From: Runella aurantiaca
GTDB lineage: Bacteria > Bacteroidota > Bacteroidia > Cytophagales > Spirosomataceae
Assembly: GCF_003339505.1 (NCBI RefSeq)
Contig: NZ_QPIW01000001.1
Coordinates: 496,001-560,000, forward strand
Reading direction: 5' to 3'
Length of the DNA stretch: 64,000 nt
This document shows positions 26,321 through 34,738 of this stretch, in pieces; position 1 is the first letter of the stretch; the number at the start of each line of letters is the position of its first letter. The translations under genes were made by a program, and so were the position numbers. The notes under the pieces are model-generated. The model saw only the letters and a list, made by a program, of their open reading frames with translations. It was not told the origin of the DNA and ran no database searches.

Positions 26321-26938
26321 TTATTTTCCGATTAGCACTTCGTATTCTTTCGGGATTGTTACGCCGTTAAAATGGTTCGTTAGTCCATAAAATATGAATA
26401 TTGTAAAAACGCAGCCCAAAGCCAAGATGATTGTAGATTGTTGGTTTGGGGTCAAACCCAAAATAGACTTTTTCATTTTTTTGTTATGAATCGCAGCAAT
26501 ATGTCCAAAAAAGGAGAGAATTGCCAATCCATAATAAGGAATAAAAAAGAGGTTGAAAGGAAATGAATTCAGGCCTGCTACTCCGAAATAAAAATTTGTG
26601 TCAAGTTGCAGAAAGTGTCGTCCCCCAAAAACGGCGCTTAAATGAATGATGAAAAATATAGCCAAGTAAAGTCCTGTCCAAATTTGAAGTTTTTCAAAAT
26701 AAGAAACGGCTTTTTTTCTGTTTGTTTTGAAAAGATTCAGGCCTGAAATAATTTGTGTAAATACGGCAAGTAATAAAATTGTTTCAACAAAGAGGTTACG
26801 ATAAAATACCCGCAAAGTATTCATCATTTCGATGTGCCTCTCAGCGCCCCAAAAGCTCAACGAATGATTAAATAAATGAAGCCCTACAAAAAGTGTTATT
26901 GTCAATCCTGATATATGATGAATTTTCTTTGTTGTCAT
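26321..26938 (-). CDS. Polytopic membrane protein with conserved His residues, cytochrome-b-like
   Basis: A 205-aa protein with about five membrane helices. Histidines sit inside or next to helices in a spacing that suggests heme or metal ligands: HHISG (6-7), HLFNH (21-25), IHLSAVFGGRH (about 98-108) and FGHIAAIHN (about 144-151). This resembles the cytochrome b subunit of succinate dehydrogenase in layout, but no dehydrogenase subunits lie nearby. It is the leftmost gene of the minus-strand array up to 32.1 kb, AT-rich unlike its left neighbours. Function unknown. Confidence 0.6.
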   Translation of the reverse strand: MTTKKIHHISGLTITLFVGLHLFNHSLSFWGAERHIEMMNTLRVFYRNLFVETILLLAVFTQIISGLNLFKTNRKKAVSYFEKLQIWTGLYLAIFFIIHLSAVFGGRHFLQLDTNFYFGVAGLNSFPFNLFFIPYYGLAILSFFGHIAAIHNKKMKKSILGLTPNQQSTIILALGCVFTIFIFYGLTNHFNGVTIPKEYEVLIGK

Positions 26939-27066
26939 ACATGCTTGAAATATTAGTGGTTTCTATTAAAAGTTGAACGGAAATACGTCTGCTTAGAACC
27001 GCTGCTGATAACGAACGAGGAATCAATTGCCAGCATAGCAACAAACCCAAAGCTAGCGATTCGTTT

Positions 27067-27654
27067 TTATTGCCTGTCCACTGTGTAATTCAGTTCAGTT
27101 ACCCCGCAAGTAAATTGTTGAGTACTCAATAGGTTTAGTTTTATTTTGTCTTTGATGTCTACAAACAATGGAATACCTTGCCCAAGAATAATAGGATTAA
27201 CAAATAACCAGTAACCGTCAATTAAATTCTGTTGCATAAGTGAATGTGTTGCTGTGGGGCTACCAAAAAGCAAAATCTCTTTGCTCTCGCCTGATGCGGG
27301 ACGGGATTTTTTTATTTCATTTATGCTGTCCGAAAGGTTGTCGCTAATAAATTTCGTGTTAGTCAAACCAGTGTCTTTCATTGTTTTTGATAAAACAACT
27401 TTATTAACTTTGCTATACCATTTTGAATGCTCAATGTCGTGTTTGGTTGCCGTCGGCTTGTCTGCTGCGGTAGGCCAGTAACTTTCCATCATCTGATAAG
27501 TTAATCGCCCATATAATGCAGTGTCGCCTTCGCGTATCCGCTTACCGACATAATCAAAAATTTCTTCATCAGCTTTAATCCAGTTCATTTCTCCGTTTGG
27601 CCCTGCTACAAAACCGTCAAGCGATATGTGCATAAATGAAATTATTTTTCTCAT
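27067..27654 (-). CDS. Dihydrofolate reductase family protein (RibD C-terminal type)
   Basis: A 195-aa protein with the single RibD_C/DHFR-like fold: MRKIISFMHISLDGFVAG at the N-terminus, TALYGRLTYQMMESYW near 45-60, and LLFGSPTATHSLMQQNLIDG near 125-145, then VNPIILGQGIPLF. The family includes many NADPH-binding reductases of unknown substrate; it is not the folA enzyme, whose signature residues differ. Such genes are frequent passengers in mobile arrays. It lies in the minus-strand AT-rich run, with a decayed repeat-like stretch between it and the membrane protein gene on the left. Confidence 0.85.
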   Translation of the reverse strand: MRKIISFMHISLDGFVAGPNGEMNWIKADEEIFDYVGKRIREGDTALYGRLTYQMMESYWPTAADKPTATKHDIEHSKWYSKVNKVVLSKTMKDTGLTNTKFISDNLSDSINEIKKSRPASGESKEILLFGSPTATHSLMQQNLIDGYWLFVNPIILGQGIPLFVDIKDKIKLNLLSTQQFTCGVTELNYTVDRQ

Positions 27655-27755
27655 ATTTTTGTAGGTTTACGATGGCGAAGAGTTTTAGAACTAAACTTCA
27701 ACCTTGTATAAATGTGTCTGCGAAGCATAGAACCTCCGCTATTGTTATTTATTCG

Positions 27756-28934
27756 TTACGTTTTATCAATAATTGGGCATCGCTCAAAGGGAACATTTTC
27801 ATCAAATATTTTCCTGTAGGTCGCCATTTTTGATTTTACTACAAATCCTATATCTTCAAATATATATTGCATCTTAGGATTAAAATCACCTACCCAAGTA
27901 ACAACCATATCAGTATATTTAGAATTACCTTGCAATCTTTTAGCTAGGTCTGTAAATATTGCTCCTTCAATGCCTTTTTTCTGAAATTCTGGATGAACTC
28001 CTATAGCAACCCCATTTGCCCTTGAAATTTTAATAAATAATTTTAAAGCCATAAATTTAAATTTACCAAATAGATTTAAATTTCCATCTAATCGTTTGAA
28101 AATTGGATTTATGTCAGGTATTCCCAAACAAAATGCTACTGGTTTATTATTGTGGTAAACAAAGCAAATTAGGTCTTCATCTATAATTGGTTTCATTTTT
28201 TTAAAAATAGAAATGGCTAATTCCATCGACATTTCTTTAAAATTATCGTGTGTTACCCAAGCGGCATTATAAACACTTCTGAAATCTTCTGCATATTTTT
28301 CTATCTTTTTGATCTCTATTTTTTTTATACTAAAAGAGGTGTCATTGATAATTGCTTCTGCTTTTTGTTTGTATTTCTCAGGTAATGGATCATTGATTTG
28401 ACGATAGTTTATAAGCTGATAATAATACACCTTAAAGCCATATTTTTCGAATAAATTTTTATAATAAGGAGGATTGTAGTTTTGTCCATAGTAGGTAGGG
28501 AAATTAAAGTTTTCTATTAAAAGTCCCCAAAATTTATTGTTTTCCCCAAAATTTATGGGACCATCCATTGCCTCCATTCCCTTAGAAGACAGCCAGTTTT
28601 TTGCATGGTCAAATAAACTACTTGCCACTTCATAGTCATTTATGCACTCAAAAAAGCCAATTCCACCAGTAGGTTGTTTAAATGTGTAAGCTTTTTTTTC
28701 GTTAATAAATGCAGCAATCCTCCCTAAAGTTTCATTTTTATCATTCTTTAATATCCATCTTTCACAAATACCATGGGTAAAATATTTGTTTTTCTTCTTA
28801 AGAAATACGCCTTCAACTTCTTGCCTAACCTGGGGAATCCAATTAACATCTTCCTTGTAAATTTTGAATGGAAGTTGATAAAAGTCAATAATGTCCTTTT
28901 TGGTTTCAACCGCTTTAATTTGATATGTGCTCAT
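27756..28934 (-). CDS. GNAT-fold acyltransferase-like protein
   Basis: A 392-aa protein of a Bacteroidota family annotated as GNAT-like. Residues 1-180 include the N-terminal substrate part (WIPQVRQEVEGVFLKKKNKYF, MDGPINFGENNKFWGLL), and the C-terminal half has the acyl-CoA-binding P-loop region around GVAIGVHPEFQKKGIEGAIF (about 333-352). The start overlaps the epimerase gene by 20 bases, so the two form a translationally coupled pair that probably acts on the same substrate. Base composition is low in GC. The substrate is unknown. Confidence 0.65.
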   Translation of the reverse strand: MSTYQIKAVETKKDIIDFYQLPFKIYKEDVNWIPQVRQEVEGVFLKKKNKYFTHGICERWILKNDKNETLGRIAAFINEKKAYTFKQPTGGIGFFECINDYEVASSLFDHAKNWLSSKGMEAMDGPINFGENNKFWGLLIENFNFPTYYGQNYNPPYYKNLFEKYGFKVYYYQLINYRQINDPLPEKYKQKAEAIINDTSFSIKKIEIKKIEKYAEDFRSVYNAAWVTHDNFKEMSMELAISIFKKMKPIIDEDLICFVYHNNKPVAFCLGIPDINPIFKRLDGNLNLFGKFKFMALKLFIKISRANGVAIGVHPEFQKKGIEGAIFTDLAKRLQGNSKYTDMVVTWVGDFNPKMQYIFEDIGFVVKSKMATYRKIFDENVPFERCPIIDKT

Positions 28935-29901
28935 TTTTAAACCAGCTTACAGTGTCTTTTATTGTTTCTTTTGCAGGGCGTGGCGTAAAGCAAAGTTCTT
29001 TTATTGCCTTATCAGCGTTGTAATAATGGTTTTGATAGGACAATCTCATTGTTTTAATATTAATGGTTGTGGTTTTTTTTGTGATTAATTCAAAACATGA
29101 TCCCATGTATCCAATGACAACACCAAGAGAATAGGGTATTTTAAATTTGGGGGTAACTACATTTGCATATTTACATGCGAGTGTAAATATCTCTTTATAA
29201 GTTAAATTTTCATTACTTAGTAAATAGTTGTTTCCCGTTTTTCCTTTGTGTATACTATTAACTATTACTCGTGCAATATCTCTAACATCCACTATATTTT
29301 TTCCTCCACTTGGGAAAAGTAATATTGGTTTTTTTATTGCTGCTAAAATTAATTTACCAGAACTTATATTAAGGTTGCATGGTCCAAGAATAAATGTTGG
29401 ATTTAAAATAATAACTGGGAAATTGTTTACTTTAAATTCATTTAATAAAATTTCTTCTCCAATAATCTTTGTATTTATATATGGTAGTCTATAATCTGCA
29501 AGTGCTAATTTTTTTGATTCGTCGGCTGGGAAAAATATATCGCCATGTGCAATAGTGTTTGCTGAACTAACATGAATAAATTTTTTTATATTAGCTTGTT
29601 TAGATACAATAATTAAATTTCTAATTCCATTGATATTCGTTTCCTCCTGTTTTGTGTTTTTTATTGAGAGCATACTTGTATTTGCAGCACAATGGATGAC
29701 TATTTCTGAATGATTAAGCTTCTCTGGGATAGAATCTAAGGTCGATAAATCTCCGTAACAAATCTCTAATTCAAATGGAAAGTTAGAGTTGTTTATTTTT
29801 TTGTCGCGAACTAAAGCAAAAATTTCATGACCCTCTCGAAAGCATAATTCTGCAACATGCCTTCCTAATAATCCTGTGATTCCAGTAATAAATATTTTCA
29901 T
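28915..29901 (-). CDS. NAD-dependent epimerase/dehydratase (extended SDR)
   Basis: A 328-aa enzyme. The nucleotide-binding motif FITGITGLLGRHVAELC is at residues 4-20 (GxxGxxG) and the catalytic Tyr-Lys is seen in YINTKIIGEEILL near 140-152, with Ser in VSSANTIAHGD near 112. The family interconverts nucleotide-sugars or reduces sugar-like substrates. It is the upstream partner of the acyltransferase-like gene, with coupled translation, so an acylated sugar or polyketide product is possible. Very AT-rich for this genome. Its 5' end is next to repeat D. Confidence 0.85.
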   Translation of the reverse strand: MKIFITGITGLLGRHVAELCFREGHEIFALVRDKKINNSNFPFELEICYGDLSTLDSIPEKLNHSEIVIHCAANTSMLSIKNTKQEETNINGIRNLIIVSKQANIKKFIHVSSANTIAHGDIFFPADESKKLALADYRLPYINTKIIGEEILLNEFKVNNFPVIILNPTFILGPCNLNISSGKLILAAIKKPILLFPSGGKNIVDVRDIARVIVNSIHKGKTGNNYLLSNENLTYKEIFTLACKYANVVTPKFKIPYSLGVVIGYMGSCFELITKKTTTINIKTMRLSYQNHYYNADKAIKELCFTPRPAKETIKDTVSWFKNEHISN

Positions 29902-29917
29902 ACAATATTCTAATGGT

Positions 29918-30055
29918 ATTTAACGAGTAGGGGATGGTGTAGAGTTTTTTGCACTAAAGGATATGAGAATTCCTAATGTTGAACCGTGCATTCCGAATGC
30001 TTTCAGAATTTCATAAAAGTATTAAACCCGCCATATTGCCAAGCCGATGTTAGCG
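29918..30055. repeat. attC-like palindromic intergenic element D
   Basis: The left end ATTTAAC (29918-29924) fits the integron R box RYYYAAC and faces GTTAGCG (30049-30055). The right arm TTTCATAAAAGTATTAAACC followed by CGCCATATTGCCAAGC matches the right arms of elements E and F almost base for base; the left arm has decayed. It lies 3' of the DUF1801 gene on the minus strand, where an attC would be. Confidence 0.55.
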
Positions 30056-30089
30056 GTTCGTTGTCATGCGATTGCTTAAATATGGTCAG

Positions 30090-30515
30090 TTAAGTTGTTT
30101 GCTTTACACCATCACGTATTGCCTTTTCAAGCACATCAATATTTATGTCTTTTAGCCTTATGAACTTAATGCAATAGCCTGTTACATTTGCCTTGCCTAT
30201 TGTTTTTCCATAGGTTTCGAGCAAATACTTTTTGTCTTCAATGCCCATAATATAAATTGAAATGCCTGTCGTGTTTGCACTGACACCAATTTGATAAAAC
30301 TCTTTGGTCTTTCCATCAGCATATTTTATTGTTTGAAGACCATATCCTATTTGAGGATTAGAAACAATTTTTCCTTTCTCGTCTTTGCCATCAAAGAACC
30401 ATAGTTTGCAATTTGATAAAGCTTGAAGTATAAGCAGATGCAACGCTTCTATTTCAGAACGTTTTGGTTCAGGTTGGCTGCCAATATATTTTTCGATTTG
30501 TTCTTGCATGTTCAT
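30090..30515 (-). CDS. DUF1801 domain protein
   Basis: A 141-aa cytoplasmic protein. It has the N-terminal helical start of DUF1801 (EQIEKYIGSQPEPKRSEIE), the strand region KLWFFDGKDEKGKIVSNPQIGYG and the family end IKFIRLKDINIDVLEKAIRDG. The family fold is of the YdhG type and has no assigned biochemical function. Genes of this type are common in cassette-type arrays. It lies between repeat D on its 3' side and the DoxX-like gene upstream. Confidence 0.8.
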   Translation of the reverse strand: MNMQEQIEKYIGSQPEPKRSEIEALHLLILQALSNCKLWFFDGKDEKGKIVSNPQIGYGLQTIKYADGKTKEFYQIGVSANTTGISIYIMGIEDKKYLLETYGKTIGKANVTGYCIKFIRLKDINIDVLEKAIRDGVKQTT

Positions 30516-30583
30516 ATAATATTACGATTGGTTGTATATCTTATCATTCAGTTTATTGTCCTCAAACTATCCTGATTTTCTCT

Positions 30584-31288
30584 TTATTTTGCCTTCTCGT
30601 ACTCTTCTAAACATTTGCCAATCGGTTTGCCTTTGTTATGAATACAATCACAAAATTCTTCACAAGCTTTTGGGTTATTATTATCTGGACATCCATTCCA
30701 GCATTCCTCTGGTGAATTACCAGGTCGAATGTCATATATGATATTGTTTAAAAAGACAACTAAAGCAAGAGTTGCCACAACTCCTCCAAAAAATAAAAAT
30801 GGAAATCTGCTTTTCAACGGTTTTTCTTTAGTAGAGTAAGCATCCAATTTATCCTGTTTGAATGGAAGAATAGATTTTAAGCGGTTGTAGTCCCAACACA
30901 ATAAAAATAGATTGGCCAATAACATAAATGTTGCAGCACGAGTGCCTTCAAACCGAACTGAATATGTCAGTACACAAATATTCAGTATAATAGGGAAACT
31001 GCTGATTGCACCTAGTAGTGCAGTTCTTGGAATGAGTAATAGGATAGCAACAATGACTTGCCCAACCCCAATAAATGTATAATAGTAGCCTGTATTGAGT
31101 AAAGCATCAAAATATTGTCCCAATGGATGATTATGGGACAAGCCAGCAGCAAAGCGTTCTCCTTTAATTTTTACTAAACCTGAAATTATCCATGCAACAG
31201 CCAAGGTCAAACGGCAAAAAACGGCAAAGTAGCCATACCATTTGTTTTCCTTTGCTTCATAATAATATTGCTCAAGTTTATTCGACAT
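30584..31288 (-). CDS. DoxX/MauE-like membrane protein with Cys-rich tail
   Basis: A 234-aa protein with four membrane helices (about 23-42, 70-88, 92-115 and 120-138) of the DoxX/MauE fold, including SGLVKIKGERFA. A further helix near 166-186 leads to a 48-residue tail with seven Cys residues (ECWNGCP, ACEEFCDC, KCLEEYEKAK). MauE-type proteins work with thiol-disulfide exchange in the periplasm, so a redox role is plausible. Lone gene inside the minus-strand AT-rich run; upstream of it lies repeat E. Confidence 0.75.
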   Translation of the reverse strand: MSNKLEQYYYEAKENKWYGYFAVFCRLTLAVAWIISGLVKIKGERFAAGLSHNHPLGQYFDALLNTGYYYTFIGVGQVIVAILLLIPRTALLGAISSFPIILNICVLTYSVRFEGTRAATFMLLANLFLLCWDYNRLKSILPFKQDKLDAYSTKEKPLKSRFPFLFFGGVVATLALVVFLNNIIYDIRPGNSPEECWNGCPDNNNPKACEEFCDCIHNKGKPIGKCLEEYEKAK

Positions 31289-31340
31289 ATTGTTTTTTTA
31301 TGTTTTGTGTTATCTTTTTAATTGCCACTAATGGTTTTCG

Positions 31341-31455
31341 GCTTGGCAAAAGCGGGGGTTTTTAGCACTAAACTTCATTAGATGCACAAAGCTTGAATTT
31401 AGCAATTTACTTTCATAAAAGCATGAAACCCCCGCTTTTGCAAAACGGCTGTTTG
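31341..31455. repeat. attC-like palindromic intergenic element E
   Basis: A perfect 16-bp inverted repeat, GCAAAAGCGGGGGTTT (31346-31361) and AAACCCCCGCTTTTGC (31426-31441), encloses about 64 bp with the words TAGCACTAAACTTCATTAG and TTTCATAAAAGCATGAAACC shared with elements D and F. Outer boxes (GGCTT on the left, ACGGCTGTTTG on the right) are imperfect. It lies 3' of the hydrolase gene 31489-32115 on the minus strand. Confidence 0.65.
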
Positions 31456-31488
31456 CAAATCGGGCTTCTGTCATTCGTCTGCCTTAAT

Positions 31489-32115
31489 TTACTGTTCTTG
31501 TAATTTAAATCTAAAATCACACATTTTTGCGCCGTTTGCAATTGTTCCTGTTCTAAATAATTGAAGTCCTGCAAGTTTCGATGTAATTTCGTCAACTTCG
31601 CAAAGTATGGAGGCGTATTTTGAATAGTTATGTTTCTTAAACAATTTACATATACCACATTCAATTATGTCTACGCCGTAGCCAAGTCCAAATGTTTCTT
31701 TTTTGTCTGTTATAATGTTGGCAATAAAACCGTCTGCGTTTGTATTTACACTTACTCGTTTATGAAAGGCTTTTATTAATATTTGTCCAAACCAAGTGTT
31801 TGTTATTCTTGGTAAAAGTCGTTTAAAAAACTCTTGAATTTTACTTTTAGGTTGAACATATTCTGTCGTAATTTGAAGACAAATTTTTCGTATGTTTTCA
31901 AATGTTTCAGCTTTTTCATCAAGTGCCTTAATGAGTGCTAAAAAGTATGAACTAAAATCAAGTCGTCTGTCAATTGGGTTTTTTGAAGTTTTTGCAAATG
32001 CTGTGTCTACCGAAATAATATTGTAATGTCTGTCAGTTTCGGCAAGAATATTGTCGAAGTCATTTGGATAATTTTTCTTTACATATTTTATAAAATATTT
32101 TCTGTAATTGTCCAT
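31489..32115 (-). CDS. L-2-amino-thiazoline-4-carboxylic acid hydrolase family protein
   Basis: A 208-aa protein of the ATC-hydrolase family (PF14196). The family ending is visible: LGYGVDIIECGICKLFKKHN near residues 145-163, a mid segment LCEVDEITSKLAG, and GTIANGAKMCDFRFKLQEQ at the C-terminus, with Cys and Asp spaced as usual. The family is known for cleaving the thiazoline ring of an L-cysteine precursor, but most homologues have unknown substrates. It is the rightmost gene of the minus-strand array and lies between elements E and F. Confidence 0.75.
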   Translation of the reverse strand: MDNYRKYFIKYVKKNYPNDFDNILAETDRHYNIISVDTAFAKTSKNPIDRRLDFSSYFLALIKALDEKAETFENIRKICLQITTEYVQPKSKIQEFFKRLLPRITNTWFGQILIKAFHKRVSVNTNADGFIANIITDKKETFGLGYGVDIIECGICKLFKKHNYSKYASILCEVDEITSKLAGLQLFRTGTIANGAKMCDFRFKLQEQ

Positions 32116-32150
32116 TTGTCCCTTTTCTATTTTTCGGGTATCAGGTTTTT

Positions 32151-32265
32151 AGAGTCCGCAATGTGGCGGATTCTTAGCACAAAAGTTCAATAAAAGTACT
32201 TCATTTGAACCCTGCACAAATGTTTCATAGAAGCACTTCAGCCGCCATATTGCCAAACTGCTGTT
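32151..32265. repeat. attC-like palindromic intergenic element F
   Basis: Arms GCAATGTGGCGG (32158-32169) and CCGCCATATTGC (32242-32253) differ at one base. An inner GTTCAA/TTGAAC pair lies between them, and the right arm TTTCATAGAAGCACTTCAGCC matches elements D and E. It is the last repeat before the recombinase remnants. Confidence 0.65.
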
Positions 32266-32337
32266 GAACAAAACCTTCGGTAGCTATATTTCCCCTAAAG
32301 GCTTAATTTTGAGTCCAATTTAAACTTAAACTTTAGC

Positions 32338-32990
32338 ATGACAAAAAAAGAATTCTGATGAGCTACATGAGAATACGCTCATCAATCGTGCCGGCCGAGA
32401 AGTGCGCGGCTTTCAGGAATTAATCCACCGTTTTGAGCGCAGTATTTCGATACTTGGCCGCAGCCCAAGTACTTTCAAAAACTATTCCATGCATATTGCG
32501 GCCATCGCGCTGCATTATGGCAAAATCCCCACCGATCTCGACCGCGTACAGGTCCATGAATATCTTTTCATGCTTCAACAGCTGAGCATAACCCCATCCC
32601 AAACCTATTTTAAACATACAGTTTATGGTCTTCGATTTCTTTTAAAGAGCGAAGGATTACCTTACAAGTATCTTCATTTACCTGCCATACAAAAAGATTC
32701 TAAACTACCGTTGTGCTGATCAAACAGGAAGTTTGGGCGATGCTAAAATTTTGTACTTTGCTCAAAAACAAGGTTTTAATTGGACTTTTGTATGGATGCG
32801 GACTGCGTTGTTTGGAAGTTCGGAGTGTAAAATTGGCCGATTTAGACTTTGACCGCAGGCAACTAAAAGTAGTGCAAGGTAAGGGGAAGAAAGACCGCTA
32901 TGTGCCACTATCTGAACATCTAATTCGTGGACTAAAAAATTATATTTCAGCCCAAAGGCCGTAGGAATATTTGTTTGGCGGCGTTGCTAT
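32338..32990 (+). pseudogene. Broken tyrosine recombinase, IS91-associated/Xer-like
   Basis: The frame begins ATGACAAAAAAAGAATTC at 32338 but shifts at once; the body reads VRGFQELIHRFERSISILGR, a core-binding (SAM-like) domain, then shifts again near 32712 where LPLC ends and VLIKQEVWAML continues. The catalytic domain shows the Arg in GCGLRCLEVRSV and QGKGKKDRYVPLSEHLIRGL, closely resembling the Xer-like recombinases that accompany IS91 elements, then hits an in-frame stop at 32962 before EYLFGGV. Box II and the Tyr are missing. Two frameshifts and a stop make it a pseudogene. Confidence 0.75.
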
Positions 32991-33272
32991 CGTTGATTCA
33001 TAAAACCTCTACTCAGATTGACAGTCGTATAGATAAAGTGTTGAAGCAGGTAAATCACGCCCCTTAAAGAAATCGCGAAGTTGGTAGGTATTGACGAGAA
33101 CCTGACCACTTACTCGGCCCGTCATACTTTTGCTACCACTCTCTACCGAAAAGAAGTACCTACCGCCCGAATCAAAGAATTGATGGGACATGAATCGGAG
33201 CGAGTAACTGAAATATATCTCCAAAGTTTTGATACAGAAACCCTTAGCAATATCGCTAATTCAATGCTTTAA
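32966..33272 (+). pseudogene. Remnant of a second tyrosine recombinase, C-terminal part
   Basis: From about 32966 the sequence reads KTSTQIDSRIDKVLKQVN, a different recombinase type from Bacteroidota integrative elements, and after a frameshift near 33061 it continues as KEIAKLVGIDENLTTYSARH, then TFATTLYRKEVPTARIKELM and TEIYLQSF, which contain the catalytic R-H and the nucleophile Tyr. Its N-terminal half is gone and it is joined directly to the first pseudogene. This may mark an integration or deletion point. Confidence 0.7.
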
Positions 33273-33308
33273 TAAATGCACACGATATTTCTAAAATAAA
33301 TTGGCAAT

Positions 33309-33349
33309 ATTCAGACAATAGTAAAAATTATTTTTATTATTGTCTGAAT
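33309..33349. promoter_or_regulatory. 41-bp near-perfect palindrome upstream of the DUF4143 ATPase gene
   Basis: ATTCAGACAATA (33309-33320) and TATTGTCTGAAT (33338-33349) are perfect inverses, with an AT-rich centre that is itself nearly symmetrical. It ends 12 bases before the ATG at 33362, the usual position for an operator that would block transcription or early elongation. Confidence 0.6.
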
Positions 33350-33361
33350 AAATAATGATAT

Positions 33362-34546
33362 ATGATTGATAGAAGTTTAGTAGGAGAGGTGCTGGCAGGG
33401 CTCTCTTACTTACCATCGGTTGCCATTTTGGGGCCTCGTCAGGTGGGAAAGACCACTTTCGTAAAAACACTGGTTGCTCAATTGAACAAACCAAGTGTTT
33501 ATTTAGATTTGGAGTACTTTGCTGACCGAGTCAAGTTACAAAATGCGCCTGATTTGTACTTTCAGGAACACCAAAACGAAATCGTCATATTGGATGAAAT
33601 CCAACGAATGCCTGAATTATTTCCGTTACTTCGTTCGATGATTGACCAACATCGCCAGCCGGGGCGGTTTATCCTGTTGGGTTCGGCTTCTCCTGATCTT
33701 TTACGTCAAAGTTCAGAAACGTTGGCAGGTAGGATTGTTTATCTAAAGATGCATCCGCTTCATTATCGGGAAATTTCAACAGTACAGATTACTTACCAAC
33801 AGCATTGGTTAAGGGGTGGATTTCCTGACGCGCTATTGGCTCCCAACGATAAAGCGGCCGAACTATGGTTCAGGGGATTTGTTCAGACATACGTCGAACG
33901 AGACTTACCTGCTTTAGGATTGCCTGCTACTCCCGACACCACTCGAAACTTATTAAGGATGTTGACCAATGTGCAGGGAGGATTACTGACTTACAGCGAT
34001 TTATCGGACTCGCTCAATATTTCCCAGCCCACCGTTAAGACTTACATTGGCTTTCTGGAATCTGCTTTTTTGATTCGACGCTTAGAACCCTATTTTGCCA
34101 ATGTCAGCAAACGTTTGGTAAAGTCTCCCAAATTGTTTTTTACAGATACAGGCTTGCTTCATCACCTGATGGGTATTCAAAATTTTGAGGGGTTGCAGGG
34201 AAATATTGGTTTGGGGCGGTCGTGGGAAGGGTACGTCATTCAACAAATTATCGCCAATTTACGCTCGGATGTGGAACCCTATTTTTACCGAACCAAAGAT
34301 AAAACAGAACTTGATTTGGTACTGGTCCAAAATACACAGGTAAAAATGACGCTTGAAATTAAATATGGCAACAATCCCAACACTAGCCGAGGAAATACCG
34401 TAGCCATTGAAGATTTAGAGGCAAAACAAAATCTGATTGTTACACCGCAAGCTGATGATTATTGGCTTAGAAGCAATCTGAGGGTATGTAATATAGCAAC
34501 AGTCTGGAGATATCTTGGAAATGAAGGTTTATTGGCAGATTCTTGA
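33362..34546 (+). CDS. AAA ATPase with DUF4143 domain
   Basis: A 394-aa protein with an N-terminal P-loop ATPase (Walker A GPRQVGKTTFVKTL near 21-34, Walker B IVILDEIQRMPELF near 73-86, sensor FILLGSASPDLLR) and a C-terminal DUF4143 domain with the end MTLEIKYGNNPNTSRGNTVA. The C-terminal domain resembles restriction-endonuclease folds (ELDLVL, EIKYG). Members are widely distributed and have been linked to mobile and defence loci, but the activity is unknown. It lies upstream of the hsd locus with a 192-base gap and has its own palindromic site. Confidence 0.85.
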   Translation: MIDRSLVGEVLAGLSYLPSVAILGPRQVGKTTFVKTLVAQLNKPSVYLDLEYFADRVKLQNAPDLYFQEHQNEIVILDEIQRMPELFPLLRSMIDQHRQPGRFILLGSASPDLLRQSSETLAGRIVYLKMHPLHYREISTVQITYQQHWLRGGFPDALLAPNDKAAELWFRGFVQTYVERDLPALGLPATPDTTRNLLRMLTNVQGGLLTYSDLSDSLNISQPTVKTYIGFLESAFLIRRLEPYFANVSKRLVKSPKLFFTDTGLLHHLMGIQNFEGLQGNIGLGRSWEGYVIQQIIANLRSDVEPYFYRTKDKTELDLVLVQNTQVKMTLEIKYGNNPNTSRGNTVAIEDLEAKQNLIVTPQADDYWLRSNLRVCNIATVWRYLGNEGLLADS

Positions 34547-34738
34547 TACTTTTTACAGGAAATGGGTCTCATGATTGATGGAACTTTTACAGTGTCTAAA
34601 AAACTTTGATATAGATTTTAAAGTACTTTCTTAATGGAAGAACTGAGATGGTCCTGAAAGGTTGCAGGTGTTATTTGTAAAGTTATGTTAGATACCGTAA
34701 CCTTGCGGCCTTTTATACGTATCCGTAAGATTTATAGT

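Noticed and set aside
26940-27066. Another attC-like element between the DHFR-like and membrane protein genes
   Set aside because: Only short, imperfect inverted words (CGCTAGC, GATAACG, TGCTGG) are present; too weak to call, possibly decayed.
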